From Multifurca ochricompacta (Eukaryota; Basidiomycota; Agaricomycetes; Russulales; Russulaceae): a DNA stretch of 64,000 bases. Location: contig WTXG01000027.1 of assembly GCA_022496185.1 (NCBI GenBank), positions 62,001 through 126,000 on the forward strand, given 5' to 3'. Below are positions 21,177 through 34,389 of the stretch, one piece after another (positions within the stretch are counted from its first letter, which is position 1; each line of letters starts with the position of its first letter). The notes beneath the pieces were generated by a model, which saw only the letters and a list, made by a program, of their open reading frames with translations, had not been told where the DNA came from and did not search any database. The position numbers and the translations under genes were made by a program.

Positions 21177-21864
21177 GAAGTGAATGAGTGGACGGTCGAC
21201 AATCACGTGACGTAGGCTCCCGATCGATCATCTTGCTTTTGTTTGATTGTTTGTTTTTGTTGTTGTTGGATTATTTATTATCAGATATCAGTATTCTCCC
21301 CTTATTCACATTACCCTACCACCACCACCATCACCAATTCGTATTCGCCCTCGATTCGAAAGCAATTCATACAAATACGTATGCTGTGAGGAAAAAAAAA
21401 TAGATAGTGAAAGTGAAACAAAGGAATGAATGAGCACGTCTGTCCATCGCTGTCTACATAGAGTAAACCCACTATAAAATCCCTCACCGAATGACCAAAA
21501 ATAAAGCCGATGGGGGGTAATATGGAATAAGTGAAAAAATGTAAGGAACGTAGTGGTACGTATGTAGCACGCGATGACGGACAAGAAGCAGGGAAGCACT
21601 CTGAACATAGATCAATATAGAGTTTAGTGCTGGATGGGGGGTATGTGCAGGTTACAGGTTGTCTGGTCCGTGCAAAAAGGGAAAAATGGAAAAGAGAAAA
21701 AAAGGAGCAAAGTAGGTGGTTCTTGATGTGAATGGGGTCTATGCAGGTGTGAGGGATAGTAGGGATAGTAGAAAAGACGAAAAATGGCCCATGAGAAAAT
21801 GCCTAGGAGGTGAGGGAAATCGGAGGGAAGGGAAATGAGGAAAGAAATGGGGAAATGGGCACGG
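21177..21864. other. Convergent 3' flanks of CND1 and MSS4
   Basis: The 688-bp stretch separates two genes whose stop codons face each other. It contains a CCACCACCACCATCACC run (about 21315-21332) and A-rich tracts consistent with poly(A) regions. No gene is seen. Confidence 0.45.
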
Positions 21865-24194
21865 CTACTCAGCCTTGAACCGCGCGCCGCCCTCGCCACC
21901 CCGCATGATCGCGCGCATAAATGCGAAGAAGCGGGAAGCGTACTCTGCTGGTGGTACGGGACTGATTTTGTGCTAATACGATCACCATCAGCAATTTTTG
22001 TCACGAGTGAGTTACGGAGATAGTAGGTAAGGAGGGCTGGCGTACCCTATCCGCAGACATTCCTTTCCACAAGTGCTCGAATCTCTTCACGACGCCGTAT
22101 GGTGTCAGTATGTCGATCACGCCGAGGTAGTATACCGTGTCGAGTGGTTCGTTCTGTTCGTCCGTCGCGCGGAGTCCGCCCTCATCTTGGGAGAAGAGGA
22201 GGTGTTGTCGATCGCCAGTGTCCTCCTCGGGTAAGAGACCGTCGCCTACACTCTTCAGACTAGCGTTTGCATTCAAGCTCGCGTCGTGCATGGCGCGACG
22301 CACGACGTGCGGCTGCTCCGATGTCGCGGAAGTCGCTGCGCGTCGCCGATGTATATGCCAGTGTGCGTGAGGCTGTGGGGGAACGTGGACGTCGGGCGGT
22401 GAGAATACGCGGAGCGTGTTGCGTCGAACATTGTCACGATTTCCGCGTTGCATGTTGTGTATCCCGACTAGGAGCGAGTAGTCCATTACGCGGAGTTCCT
22501 TGAGGAATTCAGCATCGCGGCGGAGCTGCTCTGTAAGGAGGGCGCGCTTCTCAGGACCAAATGCAAGTTCCTTGCCGCGCTCGATCCAGTTGAGGTCCTT
22601 AAGTACTGCGCGCGGGTTTTCCCGGGCACGGTCCTCAGGGTATAGGCGCCCAACGGTGCTGCCCTTGAGATCGTATGATTCATGAATATCCTTGTGAGCC
22701 GGGAAAAGATTGTTCATGATCACAAAATGTATCTTGTTCCCCCGCGGAAGTTTGACGCGGTGTAAGCCATAAAAGCGTGAGAGCAGTGTATGCGGGTTTG
22801 CTCGCACGTGCGCGTAGTAGCGCTTTAGTATCGAGCGCAAGAACTTGTGCTCGGCATGACGGATCGTCTTGATGATGAAGCGATAGTCACGGGAGAAATA
22901 GAAGAAAGAGCCGGATTTTCCTGGTGATCCGAGTTCGGAGAGGATGTATTGTGCGGTGAGGGAAAGGAGATAGTCAGCAGGGTCTAAGTGAAAATTGTCT
23001 TCGCGAAGCTCGCGGAATACCCAAGGGGCATAGTCCTTGAACTTGAAATCGTACTTGGCCGACGGCGTGAGCTCGTTACCAATACTTTGCGGAAGGTTAT
23101 CGGTCAACAACCAAAAATCGACTAGACGCAATTTGGCATGCCACTCACATATCGAAAGAGAATTTATGACGGGCGGTGAAATCATCATCAGTCAGAGGCC
23201 GTTTGATTTTGGCCTGCGTTCGAGAGACGGCGATGCGAATGCCAGTGAGCATGTTGTACATCAAGACATAGTTGACATGGCCTTCGCCGATCAAGTTTCC
23301 GACAAGCACGCGCGGTACCTCTTCGGCTTGTTTGACACGCTTGGACAAACGTTCGCGACGTATCTGTTCGGCCTGTTGTTGAATATCGCTTACGAGCTCT
23401 TCCGAGAGTTCACCATCGTCCAAAGCAAGTGTCAGGTGACTCGTCGGGCGCCCTCCGAGTCGGGGAGAGCGAGGTGCCGAACCAATAGTGTTCCGACGTG
23501 GGGGCCGTATGACCGGTAACGGTAGGGGTGGAAGGAAGCTTTCGGTAGATAAGGGGGTGAGCCGGCGAGCGGGCACGATTGGCGCGAGTACGGGTGAGTC
23601 GTCGGCGCGGAAGCGACGGGACATCGTGTTTGGTCCGGGTCCACCTAAGGAGGAACCCTGAGATGAGGAAAGGGAGAGACGTGGTGAACGGTGGACAGGG
23701 ACGATGGAGATAGGTTCAGATTTGGATGGAGGTATGGGAGGGACGTCATCAAGTCCTTGTGCACCTTCCTCGTCCGGTTGGCCATCGCTTGCAGGGGGGG
23801 AAGGCGGTGGGGGACCTATACTGCTCTCCCGTACCTCACCACGGGTGAATACACGGAGGAAGGGCTCGCCGACTTTGTGGACGATGGAGTTGGATGGGCT
23901 GGTGGACTGCATATGCACCGCCTCGTCGGTTACCTTTATGATATGTACCTCCTGGGGTACATCGTCGCTAGTTGTGGCAACGATGTGAATGGGATTTGTG
24001 TTGGAGCCCTGAGCATCTGCTGGGTTAAGTGTGACGGCGGAAGATGATCGTGAAGAGGATGGTTTGGGTGTTAAAGAGTTGAGGGTGGAAGGGGCTGTAT
24101 GGAACGATGCTGCGGAGGAAGAAATATGACTTGAACGATCTACGGAAGATGATAAAGCTGGGGTGGTCCGTGCAGCAGAGACAAGCATGGACAT
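21865..24194 (-). CDS. MSS4: Phosphatidylinositol-4-phosphate 5-kinase
   Basis: Exons on the minus strand 24194-23149, 23084-22046 and 21972-21865 encode 730 residues. The enzyme makes PI(4,5)P2 at the plasma membrane, controlling actin and endocytosis. Residues 1 to about 290 are Ser/Pro-rich and disordered. The PIPK domain begins around LVGNLIGEGHVNYVLMYNML. It shows the glycine-rich SPGKSGSFFYFS, the nucleotide-binding lysine in FIIKTIRHAE, MNNLF, ESYDLKGSTVGR, and MDYSLLVGIH (about residue 549). It ends with VIDILTPYGVVKRFEHLWKG and HKISPVPPAEYASRF. An insertion of roughly 110 residues rich in His, Arg and Ser separates MDYSLLVGIH from YYLGVIDIL, as in other fungal Mss4/Its3 proteins. Two ATGs (24194 and 24188) lie together; I took the first. 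The gene is convergent with CND1. Confidence 0.95.
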
Positions 24195-27154
24195 GGTGTG
24201 TAACTCGGAAGAGAAGGGGATAGGGAGGATGTAGTTATGGGGTAGTCGGTTGTTAACCGAATAAAGCTGTAGAGGAAGGGATAAAGACAGAAAATCTTTG
24301 AGAAAGAAACGGAGGATATTGAGGATTGACGGAAAGTCACGCTCTGCGGGGTGAGTAGAAAGATATTAAAAGGAAATTTAAGAGGAGAAAAAAAAGAATA
24401 AAGGAATAATAGAGGAAGAGGAAGAGGAAGAGGACGAGGACGAGGACGAGGGGCCAGCCGAGAATAAGACGATCCCTTTGCAGAAGTGAAGCAAGCGCAA
24501 CTGGAGCGGCTTCACTCGGCTCACTCGGCTGACACTAGTGTGACTGTGACTGTTACTTGTCACATCGCCATCACTATGACCTCTGACCAGACCTCAACCT
24601 CAACTACCAACACAGCGCGCCCACACCAATGCTCATCCAATCCAAGCTCTGTTTCCACAGTTTCCCTCATTTTGGGCGCGTTGCATCGAATAATGATATT
24701 CTAGCCCTGCGCCACTCCCTATCCCTTCTCCACAATATTACAGCCGTGCCCTCATCCCCATCACACATGGCCATGGGCGTTTATCGCTGACCATCTAACC
24801 ACACCTATCCCTCACACCTGTAGCCAAGCAGCCGAGCACATGCTCCCTTACTGAAGACGCACCACGTCCTTGGTTGTGCTCGCATTTATCTGCCAACTCA
24901 TTGATGGCTCTGGTTCCTTCGTCTCCTCTCTGGCACTCTCTGGTCGTCCAACCCACCTTCTGCATCCGTGACTTCGGTCAACATTCATTGGGCTCTTATT
25001 CTGGTGTTCGGCCGGATTGTTTACTTATATCTGCTTAAATATAAACAATTAAGACCCCACTGCACTGCGGGACATCTATATCTCACCATCAGTCGGATCG
25101 TGCCATCCACGATCACTTGTCAATTGAATGTGACACCATGCACCGCCATAATGCCGCATCTAGCTTGACAGCTATCTAACTTTCGGCGCGCCATGACTAC
25201 CCTGTTCGATGGCTCTTACCTGGAGTTTTTTTTTTTGAAATCGATTTTATTCGCGGCCCTTGCCTGGAGTTGGTTAAGTTCTTGTAATATTTCCACTCGT
25301 GACAAGTGAGACTGCCCATCATTCGCATGTGTCCCTTTGTTTGGCGCCCAAGGTGACGTCTTGGAACTCTTTAATGTCTTGTAACCCTGACGAACATTCA
25401 CAAACATGACAATTTTACTGGTCATTTCAAACTTCTTGCAGTCAGAACCAACAAGGGGCTTCTTCCTCAAAGGTGTGGACCGACCTGAGCGGTCGTCGAT
25501 TTCCTAGGATTGGCTGTCGTTGGACTTACGGTTAGGCGCGGAGCGCGGACAAACCCGTGACCTGGTTGAAATTGATTGGGGGCATGCCGGTTTATTTCCC
25601 ATCGATTCCGGCTTCTGTGAAATTTGGCGCCTTCTACTCACTCATTTTAATATTATCCATCTTATAGACTCACGCAGAATAAGTGTTAGCCCAAAGTTGT
25701 CAAGCACAAGGCGACATCGCGCATCATTGTGACCCTTTCGAGTTGTACCGTTCGAACGTCGCACCAACTACTCGTTAACTGTCACTGGGCATCTCACGAT
25801 GTAATCGGGTCATCCCTTAAACCCTGACTGGCTAGTTGGAGTTAGCGCCAGATAGGCGCTGAAACTACATCGCAGCGCTACACAAATATGGCTGCCTGCT
25901 GCCATCGTGACATGATTACAGGGCCATAATGCGCGACCGTATTTCTGTGTCCCTATCCGTTGGCGCCTTGGAATACTGTTTCGGCTTCCCCGGATTTGCC
26001 TAATGTCTAAGGCTTCTTGCAAAACTTACGGAGGCATCTGCTTATCCCGAAGTCTTTAGAGTGTTTCCCCTAGCCCTCGGAAGAACGAAGTCTCTTGACG
26101 GACTATGCTTCTGGTAAACACAAATCTTGGTGTCAATAATATGATGTACGCGGTTCACGAGACATGATAGATAATTTTGGACTCACAGACCTGCTGTCGA
26201 CTCAGTCCTCCTTTGACATCCCTGCTCTCAACCTCGTATACCTTTCTTCAAATTTTGCATGCCACGCCTGCATGCCAAGTTCCGTGTATAATGCTGTCTT
26301 GGGTATGCCGCTGGCTTGTGAACTGTGAACATATTTCAGCTAGCCAGATATAGCAGTTTCATGTTGCGGCCACCCCAACCAACTGCTATGAACAATTTAT
26401 AAAGCCCGAGCGGGTATCTCCATGAAACAGATGATCTTTATTAGACAGCGAGACTGGAAGCGCTGCTAATGACTCGAATTGAGTCTGGAGACGCTGGAGA
26501 CGTAATTGAACTCAAGGTTATGATCCCGCGACTCTTGAAATTGGAACTCCGTCACATGTCGGGCCACCTTGCGAGAACGTCTGTGCACTTGCACTTGCAC
26601 TTGCTCTAGTTCGGCTTCCGACATGACTAACGGATCATGTCAACTCTTTAGCTTGCAGGAATTGCGCCACACGTGAGTGTTTTGAATGCAAGGCTGCCAG
26701 ATCTGTATATGAATGGTTTCGCCCATCCCCGGCCAATTAAACCTACTAGCAGGTCTGCCGCCATTCTCTTTGTTTGAATAATATCTGATGTAATCCAATG
26801 GGAGTATCTTGATGGTTGTGGGGTTCTATGCTCGGTTTCTCCTCGTCTTCGAAGGCTTTGGGCTCTTTGTTCGCACTACCTCTCACTCGAACCGCGCTCG
26901 TCTTTGCCTTCTGCTTCTTGGTTTTTCGAAGCGTTTCTCGACGAGGGACCGGAGCTTGGGATGCCTTTTGGGGATGCCGTTGTTTTGCCTCGAGGCTGTG
27001 ACAATCTCCAATTTCACATCCATTGCTTCCGTCACGGTGCGTAATGCAGGGGGTGGGAAAGGGTTGTTATTATAGTCCTGGCAGCGCGCGTTCAAACTAA
27101 GTTCGCCTCCCTCTCTTTCCCCTTTGACATTGGCGCAGCGGAGGGCACAAGGAA
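24195..27154. other. Gene-free stretch between MSS4 and the first DUF6535 gene
   Basis: Nearly 3 kb with only short open frames and no family resemblance. The first part is the MSS4 promoter, with a purine-rich microsatellite. From about 26420 to 26530 there is weak similarity to sequence near 45520-45600 (CTGGAGACGTAAT and flanks), suggesting a diverged copy of an upstream segment shared among the DUF6535 loci. Nothing else is assignable. Confidence 0.45.
24407..24453. repeat. GAGGAA/GAGGAC hexamer microsatellite
   Basis: Tandem GAGGAA-type units change to GAGGAC-type units on the plus strand, about 47 bp upstream of MSS4. It is not in a coding frame that I can support. Confidence 0.7.
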
Positions 27155-29058
27155 ATGTCCCAGCCAAACACGCAGTCTCAATCAGCTCAAGGACCCTCTA
27201 CCCACAATGAAGGTGCGCCAGGTAGCAGAGATGTCACGTCGCCTACTGACGTTTTCCATCATAGTTGACAAAGAATCCGTAAATAAGATGTGGTCTCTAT
27301 ATATGAACGAAGCGAAAGACTATGATACGCGTCTGACTACTTTGTGGAAAGACGACGCAGATAGTCTCCTTGTCTTTGTAAGTGCTAATTACTCATTTCA
27401 GGGCTTGTCGTAGTGACATGTCTCAAGACCGGTATCTTCGCCTCCATTGCCACAGCCTCTGTCATTGAAAGCTACAAGAAGTTGTCTCCCGATCCGGGTG
27501 ACCGGACCATCGCTCTTCTCGAGCAGATTTCACAGCAACTCTCCGGCGCCGCGAATGGCACATTCGTCCCACCGTCCACGGCCCCGCCGTTCTCTCCGTC
27601 CTTTTCCATCATCTGTTGCAATATAATGTGGTTGCTGAGCTTAGTGCTCGGTATCACATCTGCTATGTGTGCGACATTGATGAAGCAGTGGGCCCGCAGA
27701 TATGTCAACCTGCCTCAAATTCCAAGCGAGCCAAGCCGCAGCGCGCGAGTCCGTTCATTTTTATTCCTCGGCATCCTGAAATATCAAGTACTCCTGGCAG
27801 TTGACCTGCCTACAACACTTCTCCACCTCTCCGTATTCTTTTTCGGCATCGGCCTCCTTTTTTTCTTTTACACTATCTTCACGACTGTGGCCATCTTTCT
27901 TTCCGTTGCGGTGGGGATCCTTGGATTCGCGTACTTCATCCTGACCATCCTTCCTTGGGTTGATCGTAGCTGTCCTTACAATACCCCATGGTCGGGCATT
28001 TTTTGGTTTTTTTGGCATACTTTTATCCCCTCCGCGGCGTTCTGCCTTCATTGGCTCTCGAGGAAACTCCATGGGATCATTATGCCACAAACTTTAGGCC
28101 AGGTTACGTCATCTTGGCGGGGAACACTCGCCAGTGGTTGGACACCCTCGAGAAGGGCCTCAGAAACCATATGAACCACTTCAAGAATGCCTTCCTGGAG
28201 AGCGTCGTCGTTAGAGAAGCATTAAATGCGTCAATGGCTACTGACCTCAAGGCACTCGATTGGCAGCTAAGGTCGCTGGCGCTAGCAGAAAGAAGTAAAT
28301 TCGAAGATTTCTTAGCTAGTATCACAGAGGAAACAACCGTTCAGCTCATGAGCGACCTTAACGATCCCGGGAAGATGGTTTTCCGTGAAAACCTCCTCAC
28401 CCTCTTACGAAGCTGCTTATCAGACAAAATCGAACTCGACGAGGATTTGCGTACCCGCCGCCTCTCCATATGTTTGGACGCTATCCACAACATTGCCAAA
28501 GCCAGTGCCCCAAGTGGTATTCCCAATGTACTTCCACCACCGAAATCGTTATTGGATGACGTGCGAATCAACTTTGCGAATATCGATACTATGAGGGAGT
28601 CTTTGGCCGAGAGGGACCCCGCCATTCGAATTACTGCTCGGTCCACCTGCGCGTTACTTGCGAGAAACATGCTGCGGAAAAATCCATTGGAACAATCTGA
28701 ATTGGCTTGGCTACAGGTGGTGCTTGGAAAGCCGTCAGACGAGATATCCAAGTCACTCTCAGACCTCACTACTGTGGACAATATGAACATTGACTCATTC
28801 GTTTATGGGGTACTTTCATATCCTCTGGACGAACTCGCAATCAAACAAAGGATCACATTGTTGAAAACGCTGGGAATTTGTTGGGTACAGGAAGCCAGAT
28901 TTCTCTCCGCAAGGACGTTGGGTGGTTGGTTCGCTAGAGAGATCTTCAAGGAAAGGCTTTCTGAATTGATTGAACGCGCCAAAAAGGACCCCCATCTGAG
29001 TGAGGTAGTTGACGAGCTACACAAGCTTTATGAAGACGCGTTTCCTCCGGCTATTTGA
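27155..29058 (+). CDS. DUF6535 transmembrane protein, full length but with one frame break (copy A)
   Basis: A DUF6535-family gene, a mushroom-expanded family of multi-pass membrane proteins of unknown function. Exon 1 is 27155-27212 (MSQPNTQSQSAQGPSTHNE), exon 2 is 27265-27377, and exon 3 is 27428-29058. The N-terminal block NKMWSLYMNEAKDYD leads into the first membrane segment (TGIFASIATASVIESYK). Three more follow (IMWLLSLVLGITSAMCATLM, LLHLSVFFFGIGLLFFFYTI, VAIFLSVAVGILGFAYFIL), then WARRYV and a roughly 300-residue helical C-terminal part. Near 28125-28140 the frame changes: the sequence CTCGCCAGTGGTTGG lacks one base relative to CTTGTCGAGTGGTTGG in copy D. The downstream frame is then open to the stop at 29058. 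It is either a very young pseudogene or an intact gene with one sequence error. Expression cannot be judged. Confidence 0.78.
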
Positions 29059-31225
29059 TAAGCTGTACATGACGGACGTGGAAGGATCTGAGAGAAAGGT
29101 AAGGTTTTATTGTCAACAGTGCCTTATAATCGCTCAACTCCTTCAGCCAACGTCCTTTCTCAATCTCACGCTGTCCACACCTTCCTCTCAATCAACATGC
29201 CCCTGTGGCATTCTTAATGTATCTGTATCTCGTTGAGATATATTTTCGAGTGTCATGTGATGGCCTTTTTTTTTTATCGTTTACTGTCTTTTCGTTTCCC
29301 TGCTCCACTTGGTTAACATCAAAGCCTGCGCACTGCTATGTAATGTCGACGGTGCGCGAGAACCGCTGAAGCTTGGATTCACACCGAGGGTAGAGAGGAA
29401 TGTGATGCCTGATCGTTTCACGGCCAGAAAAGAGAGGGATTAGCCCAGACATAAGGTGATGAGCAACGCCCCCAGCTGTCAAAAGATTCTGTGCGCATGT
29501 AATCTTAATAGTATAGCGTCACCCTTTATCAATCCCGTGAAAACAGGGCACCTACCACTGACTGCGGCAACCCTGCCAGCTCTTCTATTTGCTCCTACTC
29601 TGGCCAACAATCATTAACTCAACTCACGGGGAATTTGCGCTACGTACGCATTATGCAAAGTTGAGGCAGGGTCGTTGAGATGACCCGGGCCGGCGCCCTT
29701 TCAACCCAACCCTAAGCATGAGTACACCCCCCTCGCCTTGTGTTTTCCTTTCCTCTCCACGGGTCCGCCTCTGCGAGATTAATTATGTCCTATTGTCGTC
29801 GATACTCCTTTATAATGTGGAACGCGGCAAAGCAACTTCAACGGCCTCAAGCTATGACCAACCCCTACAATGGTACTGCACCTCGTGATAATTGACTCCA
29901 CTATTGTTAGAGTGTATTGTCCTGCGTCTACCCGGCATCACTGGGATTCACAATGCTTTAATCTCCGAAACCACTTCTATGCCTTTGCGCAATGGGGATG
30001 ATTATTAGTCCTGGACTACCTTTCTTGTTTTCACATCCATCTACCTGGCGGCGTTCCGTCTCATGAGTTCCGAAGTGATTGTAACCTCGGTGATTTTCTC
30101 TGGTCAATGCTACTACGCTACCACGATGCTACTAAAGGGCGCGTGTATATATACTGTAAAGCAGACAGCCCTCATTTCCAAGTGATCTAGAAGTGACGAG
30201 AAGTCGTTGTGGACTGGGCCTTCGCCAATTACTAAAGAAGAGCGGGTCCTGGTTCCCTCGGTTTGTCTTGGATACTGTCGACGCATACATCCCTGTTATT
30301 CTTGAATCAAATTTTCAAGTGCCTTGCCACCATCTCGCTTGCGAAAAGATTTCTGATAGACCCAAATCTGGTGTAGGATGCCGATGACATACGTGTGTAC
30401 AAAGCGGTCAGAGGAGCATGACATACTTCGCTGCTTGTGGTTTCATCCCACACGAGAATGGATGCAGGTTGCTTGACCTTGGAAGATGAACACCAGTCCT
30501 GTGCCAATAGGCCGACAGCCTCCGTTTATTAGATAAGCATGTCCAATATGACTGGGGTGTCTGAGTTCCAGGACTTGCCGATGGCTGATAGTGACTCCGA
30601 GTCGTGCCACTCAGTGCTCTGGAACATGTTCCGAACTACGTCCCCATGAAAACCATAGACATTCTGAGCATATCCCGTTTATGGTCCTTTTCAAGTGTCA
30701 TCAGGAGTGACAGCAAAACCTGTGCGTTGTTCCATGAGAACGATGAGGCAAAATAAAACCATATTTTATCAACGTTCGTTTCATTTGGCTCATATGTTTG
30801 ATTCCTGTACTATTACCCTCGATACGGTAGTCTCCTGTAGGCGTTGCCATGAATGTAGAGAGGTCGATCTCAGGAGAATATGCAGATTGAGAGAACAAAG
30901 GTGTGGAGGTAATGACAACGAGACAATATCACATACCCAGAAAAGCTTACAATTATCATTGCGGGGCGAGCAGATCAAGTTTATATACAAGTAATAGCAT
31001 GCTACAGTGTTCCAACTAATCCAAGAAGCGAGACCATATCCTGATACTATACTTGCAAGCTGGTAATGTGAGTGGAGAACTTGGTAAAACAAGAGGGAGA
31101 GAAAGCCTAGGATGGGAGTAGGTCAGAAGAGCGATTGATCAAAACCGATAAAAGATAGATTTAAGGAGAGTAGGAACAGAGAGAAAGACCAAGCTCCCAA
31201 GATGGTACTTGCAGTAAAACAATTT
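29059..31225. other. Intergenic within the DUF6535 island
   Basis: About 2.2 kb with no assignable gene. Short open frames on both strands show no recognisable domain. A TATA-like GTATATATATACTG lies near 30145-30158 without a plausible coding frame downstream. Confidence 0.4.
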
Positions 31226-32466
31226 GGGATGGAAGTGTTCCTAGTGTCGGCCTTGTCAACATTAAAAATTTAGATGACTTGGCGGGCCACTCCTGATGTT
31301 GGTTCCTCGCCCAACGTAAACGTTCACCTTACGCGGAGCCTTGAGGTCAAGAACCATTGGCGTATTCAGTGCTTCTTGCACGACGCTACCCCGAAACCCA
31401 TCCTTGATACAGCTCACATGGCTCATGAGAGCCTTCTCCGAACGAACGAAGAACGCTACCACCAAGAGGAAAATGTGCCAACCACTCCAAAAAATGCTTG
31501 ACCATGGGGTACTATACGGGCAGCTACGATCAATCCAAGGAAGCACAGTCAGGATGAAGTAAGCCGTTCCAAGGAGTCCCACAACAACAGAAAGAAAGAT
31601 GGCCACAATCCTGAAGATCGTGTAAAAGAAGAAGATAAGGCCGATCCCAAAGAAGAATATAGAGAGGTGAAGGAGTGCTGGTGGCAGCCCGACTGCAAGG
31701 TGCACTTGATATTTCTTGACGCCGAGGAACAAAAACGAACGGACTTGCGCCATTTGGCTCGGCTCATATGGAATTAGAGGCAGTGTGATATATCTGCGGG
31801 CGTACTGCTTCATTAATGTTGCAGACATGGCAGACGCGATGCTCAGAGCCAGGCTGAGTAGCCACATTATATTGCAACATATAATTGAGAAGCTGGGAGA
31901 ATATGATGGGAGGGCAGATGGTAGGACGTAAGTGCCATTTGCGGAGCCGGAGAGTTGCTGTGAAATTTGTCTAAGAAGAAAGGTATTCTGTTCGCTTGAA
32001 TCGGAAGACAACTTTTTGTAGCTTTCAATAATAGAGGCTGTGACAATTGCAGAGAAGAGACCGGTCTTCGAACTTTTCAGAACGATAGTCGACCGTTGAG
32101 CAAGGCAGATGGGACATACAAAGACAAGGACAGCATCAGCATCGTCTTTCCATGTTTCTGTCATGTTTGTATCGTATTGTTTTGCTTGTTCCATCCATAG
32201 AGACCAGTTATTTGCAGACTCTTCATCGACTATAATGGATAAAGTCAGGAAGTGGGTAGGGGTTGTCGGTTCCCAGGCGCACCATGATTATAGTTTGTTC
32301 TAGTGGGTTGTGATGGGTTACTTAATTGAATGTATGACAGAGACATTTCTTGTGCCTCCACTACACCAGCTACACGAATGTCAAGGAGGAAAGAGATGGA
32401 GGTGGGCTGACCTGAGACGTGCACTGCCAGTATTTTAAATGCCCATGCCCACCTCCTGGCGTTAAT
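31226..32466 (-). repeat. Inverted repeat arm (copy B side)
   Basis: About 1.24 kb, nearly identical to the reverse complement of 37457-38695. The boundaries are read from the last shared bases: GGGATGGAAGTGTTCCTAG at the left end and GGCGTTAAT at the right end. The arm contains the whole DUF6535 copy B plus its 5' flank. Confidence 0.88.
31262..32346 (-). CDS. DUF6535 transmembrane protein, C-terminally truncated (copy B)
   Basis: Exons 32346-32283, 32229-32120 and 32065-31262 give 325 residues in one clean frame. It carries the DUF6535 membrane module: TGLFSAIVTASIIESYKKL, IMWLLSLALSIASAMSATLM, LLHLSIFFFGIGLIFFFYTI, and a fourth segment ending GTAYFILTVLPWI. Intron positions match copies A and D, including the second intron that ends GAAG. 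After VLDLKAPRKVN the similarity to full-length copies stops, and the protein ends RSGPPSHLNF, so the C-terminal helical domain of about 300 residues is absent. It may be a membrane-only isoform gene or a truncated remnant. The start ATG (MSLSYIQLSNPSQ) sits where the family start lies in copies A and D. Confidence 0.75.
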
Positions 32467-34389
32467 GTCGTGAGGGAAGAAATCCTTGATGATGCAAAAA
32501 TAAGAACATTCGAAGCCTTCGAATCCCTGACGAGAGGCGTCTAAGGAATTGATGGGTAAGTCTGTGCGCCTACGTAGACCCCCAAACAGCAAATATTACC
32601 CCTTCATGAGAGACGTCTAGGCCCATTCGCCTCCTCATGGACTATGCCTGTACTGGGGATTGTTCACGACATCATCACCCTGGATCCAATGACCAATAAC
32701 ACTACCTCTATCAACTGCCACCTACCAATTAGGACAGCTGGCCGTCAACATCTCATCATCTGTAACGACTTTCTTCATCCCAAATCAAATCTTCGCCACT
32801 GAAAGAGGGTGATGAAGCTTTCGGAGAATTCACTGGGGAGTGACAAACCTGCATATGTTTTGAGTGGCGTGTGAGATCCCGATGAGATGACTCACCGGCG
32901 ATTTGATTTCCACTCCACTGCGGGTCGTCGGTGAGCGCAATCGTTGGCGTTGGAGAACAAGAACGGGTAAACAACCGATTCCTTCCTTTTTGTTCACCTG
33001 GCAATAACAAGCTAAGCCTCCTGCACTACCGCCATATCCCCATTATCATCAAGGGCCTAGTCAATTCTAGATTATGGTCCGTATGGGGCGTCTTGAACTA
33101 ACAAATAATGTCATATTTTTTGGCACGTCATTGACCTATATCAAACCATTTATTTACGATCTACCTACCCCTTCCCGTCCCAATGCCCCGAACTACAATG
33201 TTGTTTGTGTGGGCAGCAGCAGCAACTGGAAGCGCAACTGGCATGCATGGCTGGCATCCTTGTAGTTTGTGTCAGGGCTGTATTTGCTTGCTAGCGCTGT
33301 ACCTGGCTATATACTTCGTGCACCCTTCAGGTTCCCCCCTTCCCCTTTCCTTTCCTCTCCTTTCCTCTCCCTTCCTTTCACGTCCGCCCCCCCTCCCACC
33401 TCGTCTGCTCTCGTTTCCTCTAACACAGTCTCCTGCGCAGCCTCACTCTCCGTTTAAATGACCCAACTCTTCCTCTGTATTGTCTTACAGCGTTTCCCCC
33501 TCTCCTCATACGCACATGCCTCTGTCCACCGTCTTCCCTTTCACTGGATAAGGGTCACAAGACTAAGGCATGAGTATGGACTAGTGGAACCCCCCTCTTA
33601 TACCTCATGGTATTTGGGCCTTACCCCTGATCTCTGCCTATAGTTTCTATATCGTGGAAACCATCAATTCCAGGAAAAAGGCCATCCTTATCTTGATGGC
33701 ATGAGCGCTACATGGAGATGACACACTAATAACGGACATGGATGCAGCATCGAAAACGTTTCACAAATTTCTCACGTCGGCGTCCGTACTTTAGATTGCT
33801 TGGAGCTCTCTGGCCATGTTGAGCGTAGCATGCTTGAGAGGCCACTCGCTTAAGAGACCGTACCTAGCACTAAGCCACCTTTATTGTCCATTCCCTCGAT
33901 GTGTTCTTTGCTCTTGCATCCATCTGTGATAATCTGTCGATATTCCTCCCATCAATATCTGTTTATATCGTAATTTGACGTGCAGCGCGCTCTCGAGCGC
34001 TATGACCAAAGCTGGCTTGACTACGTTTGTGCATGCCGTCAATCTCGGTCACGTCAGCAATCTCCTTGTCAATGCGGCGCTCCGCAAGGTGTTTGACACC
34101 GCCAGTCTCGAGGCCTGCGTCTTGAAAATGGGGAATGACACGCCACTTAGCGACAACCTCCGCTGCATTCTCTTTTTGCCCATGAGACAACTTATGGCAT
34201 CGTGGACCACATATTTTAAGGAATGTTCCGTCATTGGTAGAGAAATTTCGCAGACTCGTGGTGGGACACCCTTGATGGCGCACTCAAGACCTATATACAT
34301 TTCTCGGGTATGTTTCTGGACAGCATCACCTGAGAAATGCACTTGAAAGCGCCAAATGCCATTGGCCTTTAATCCTCTTACAAAGTCGC
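32467..34389. other. Intergenic within the inverted-repeat spacer
   Basis: No assignable gene. A pyrimidine-rich tract at about 33320-33400 (CCTTTCCTCTCC units) lies near short open frames that have no family resemblance. A frame at 33975-34346 on the plus strand is open for 123 codons but shows no domain. Confidence 0.4.
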
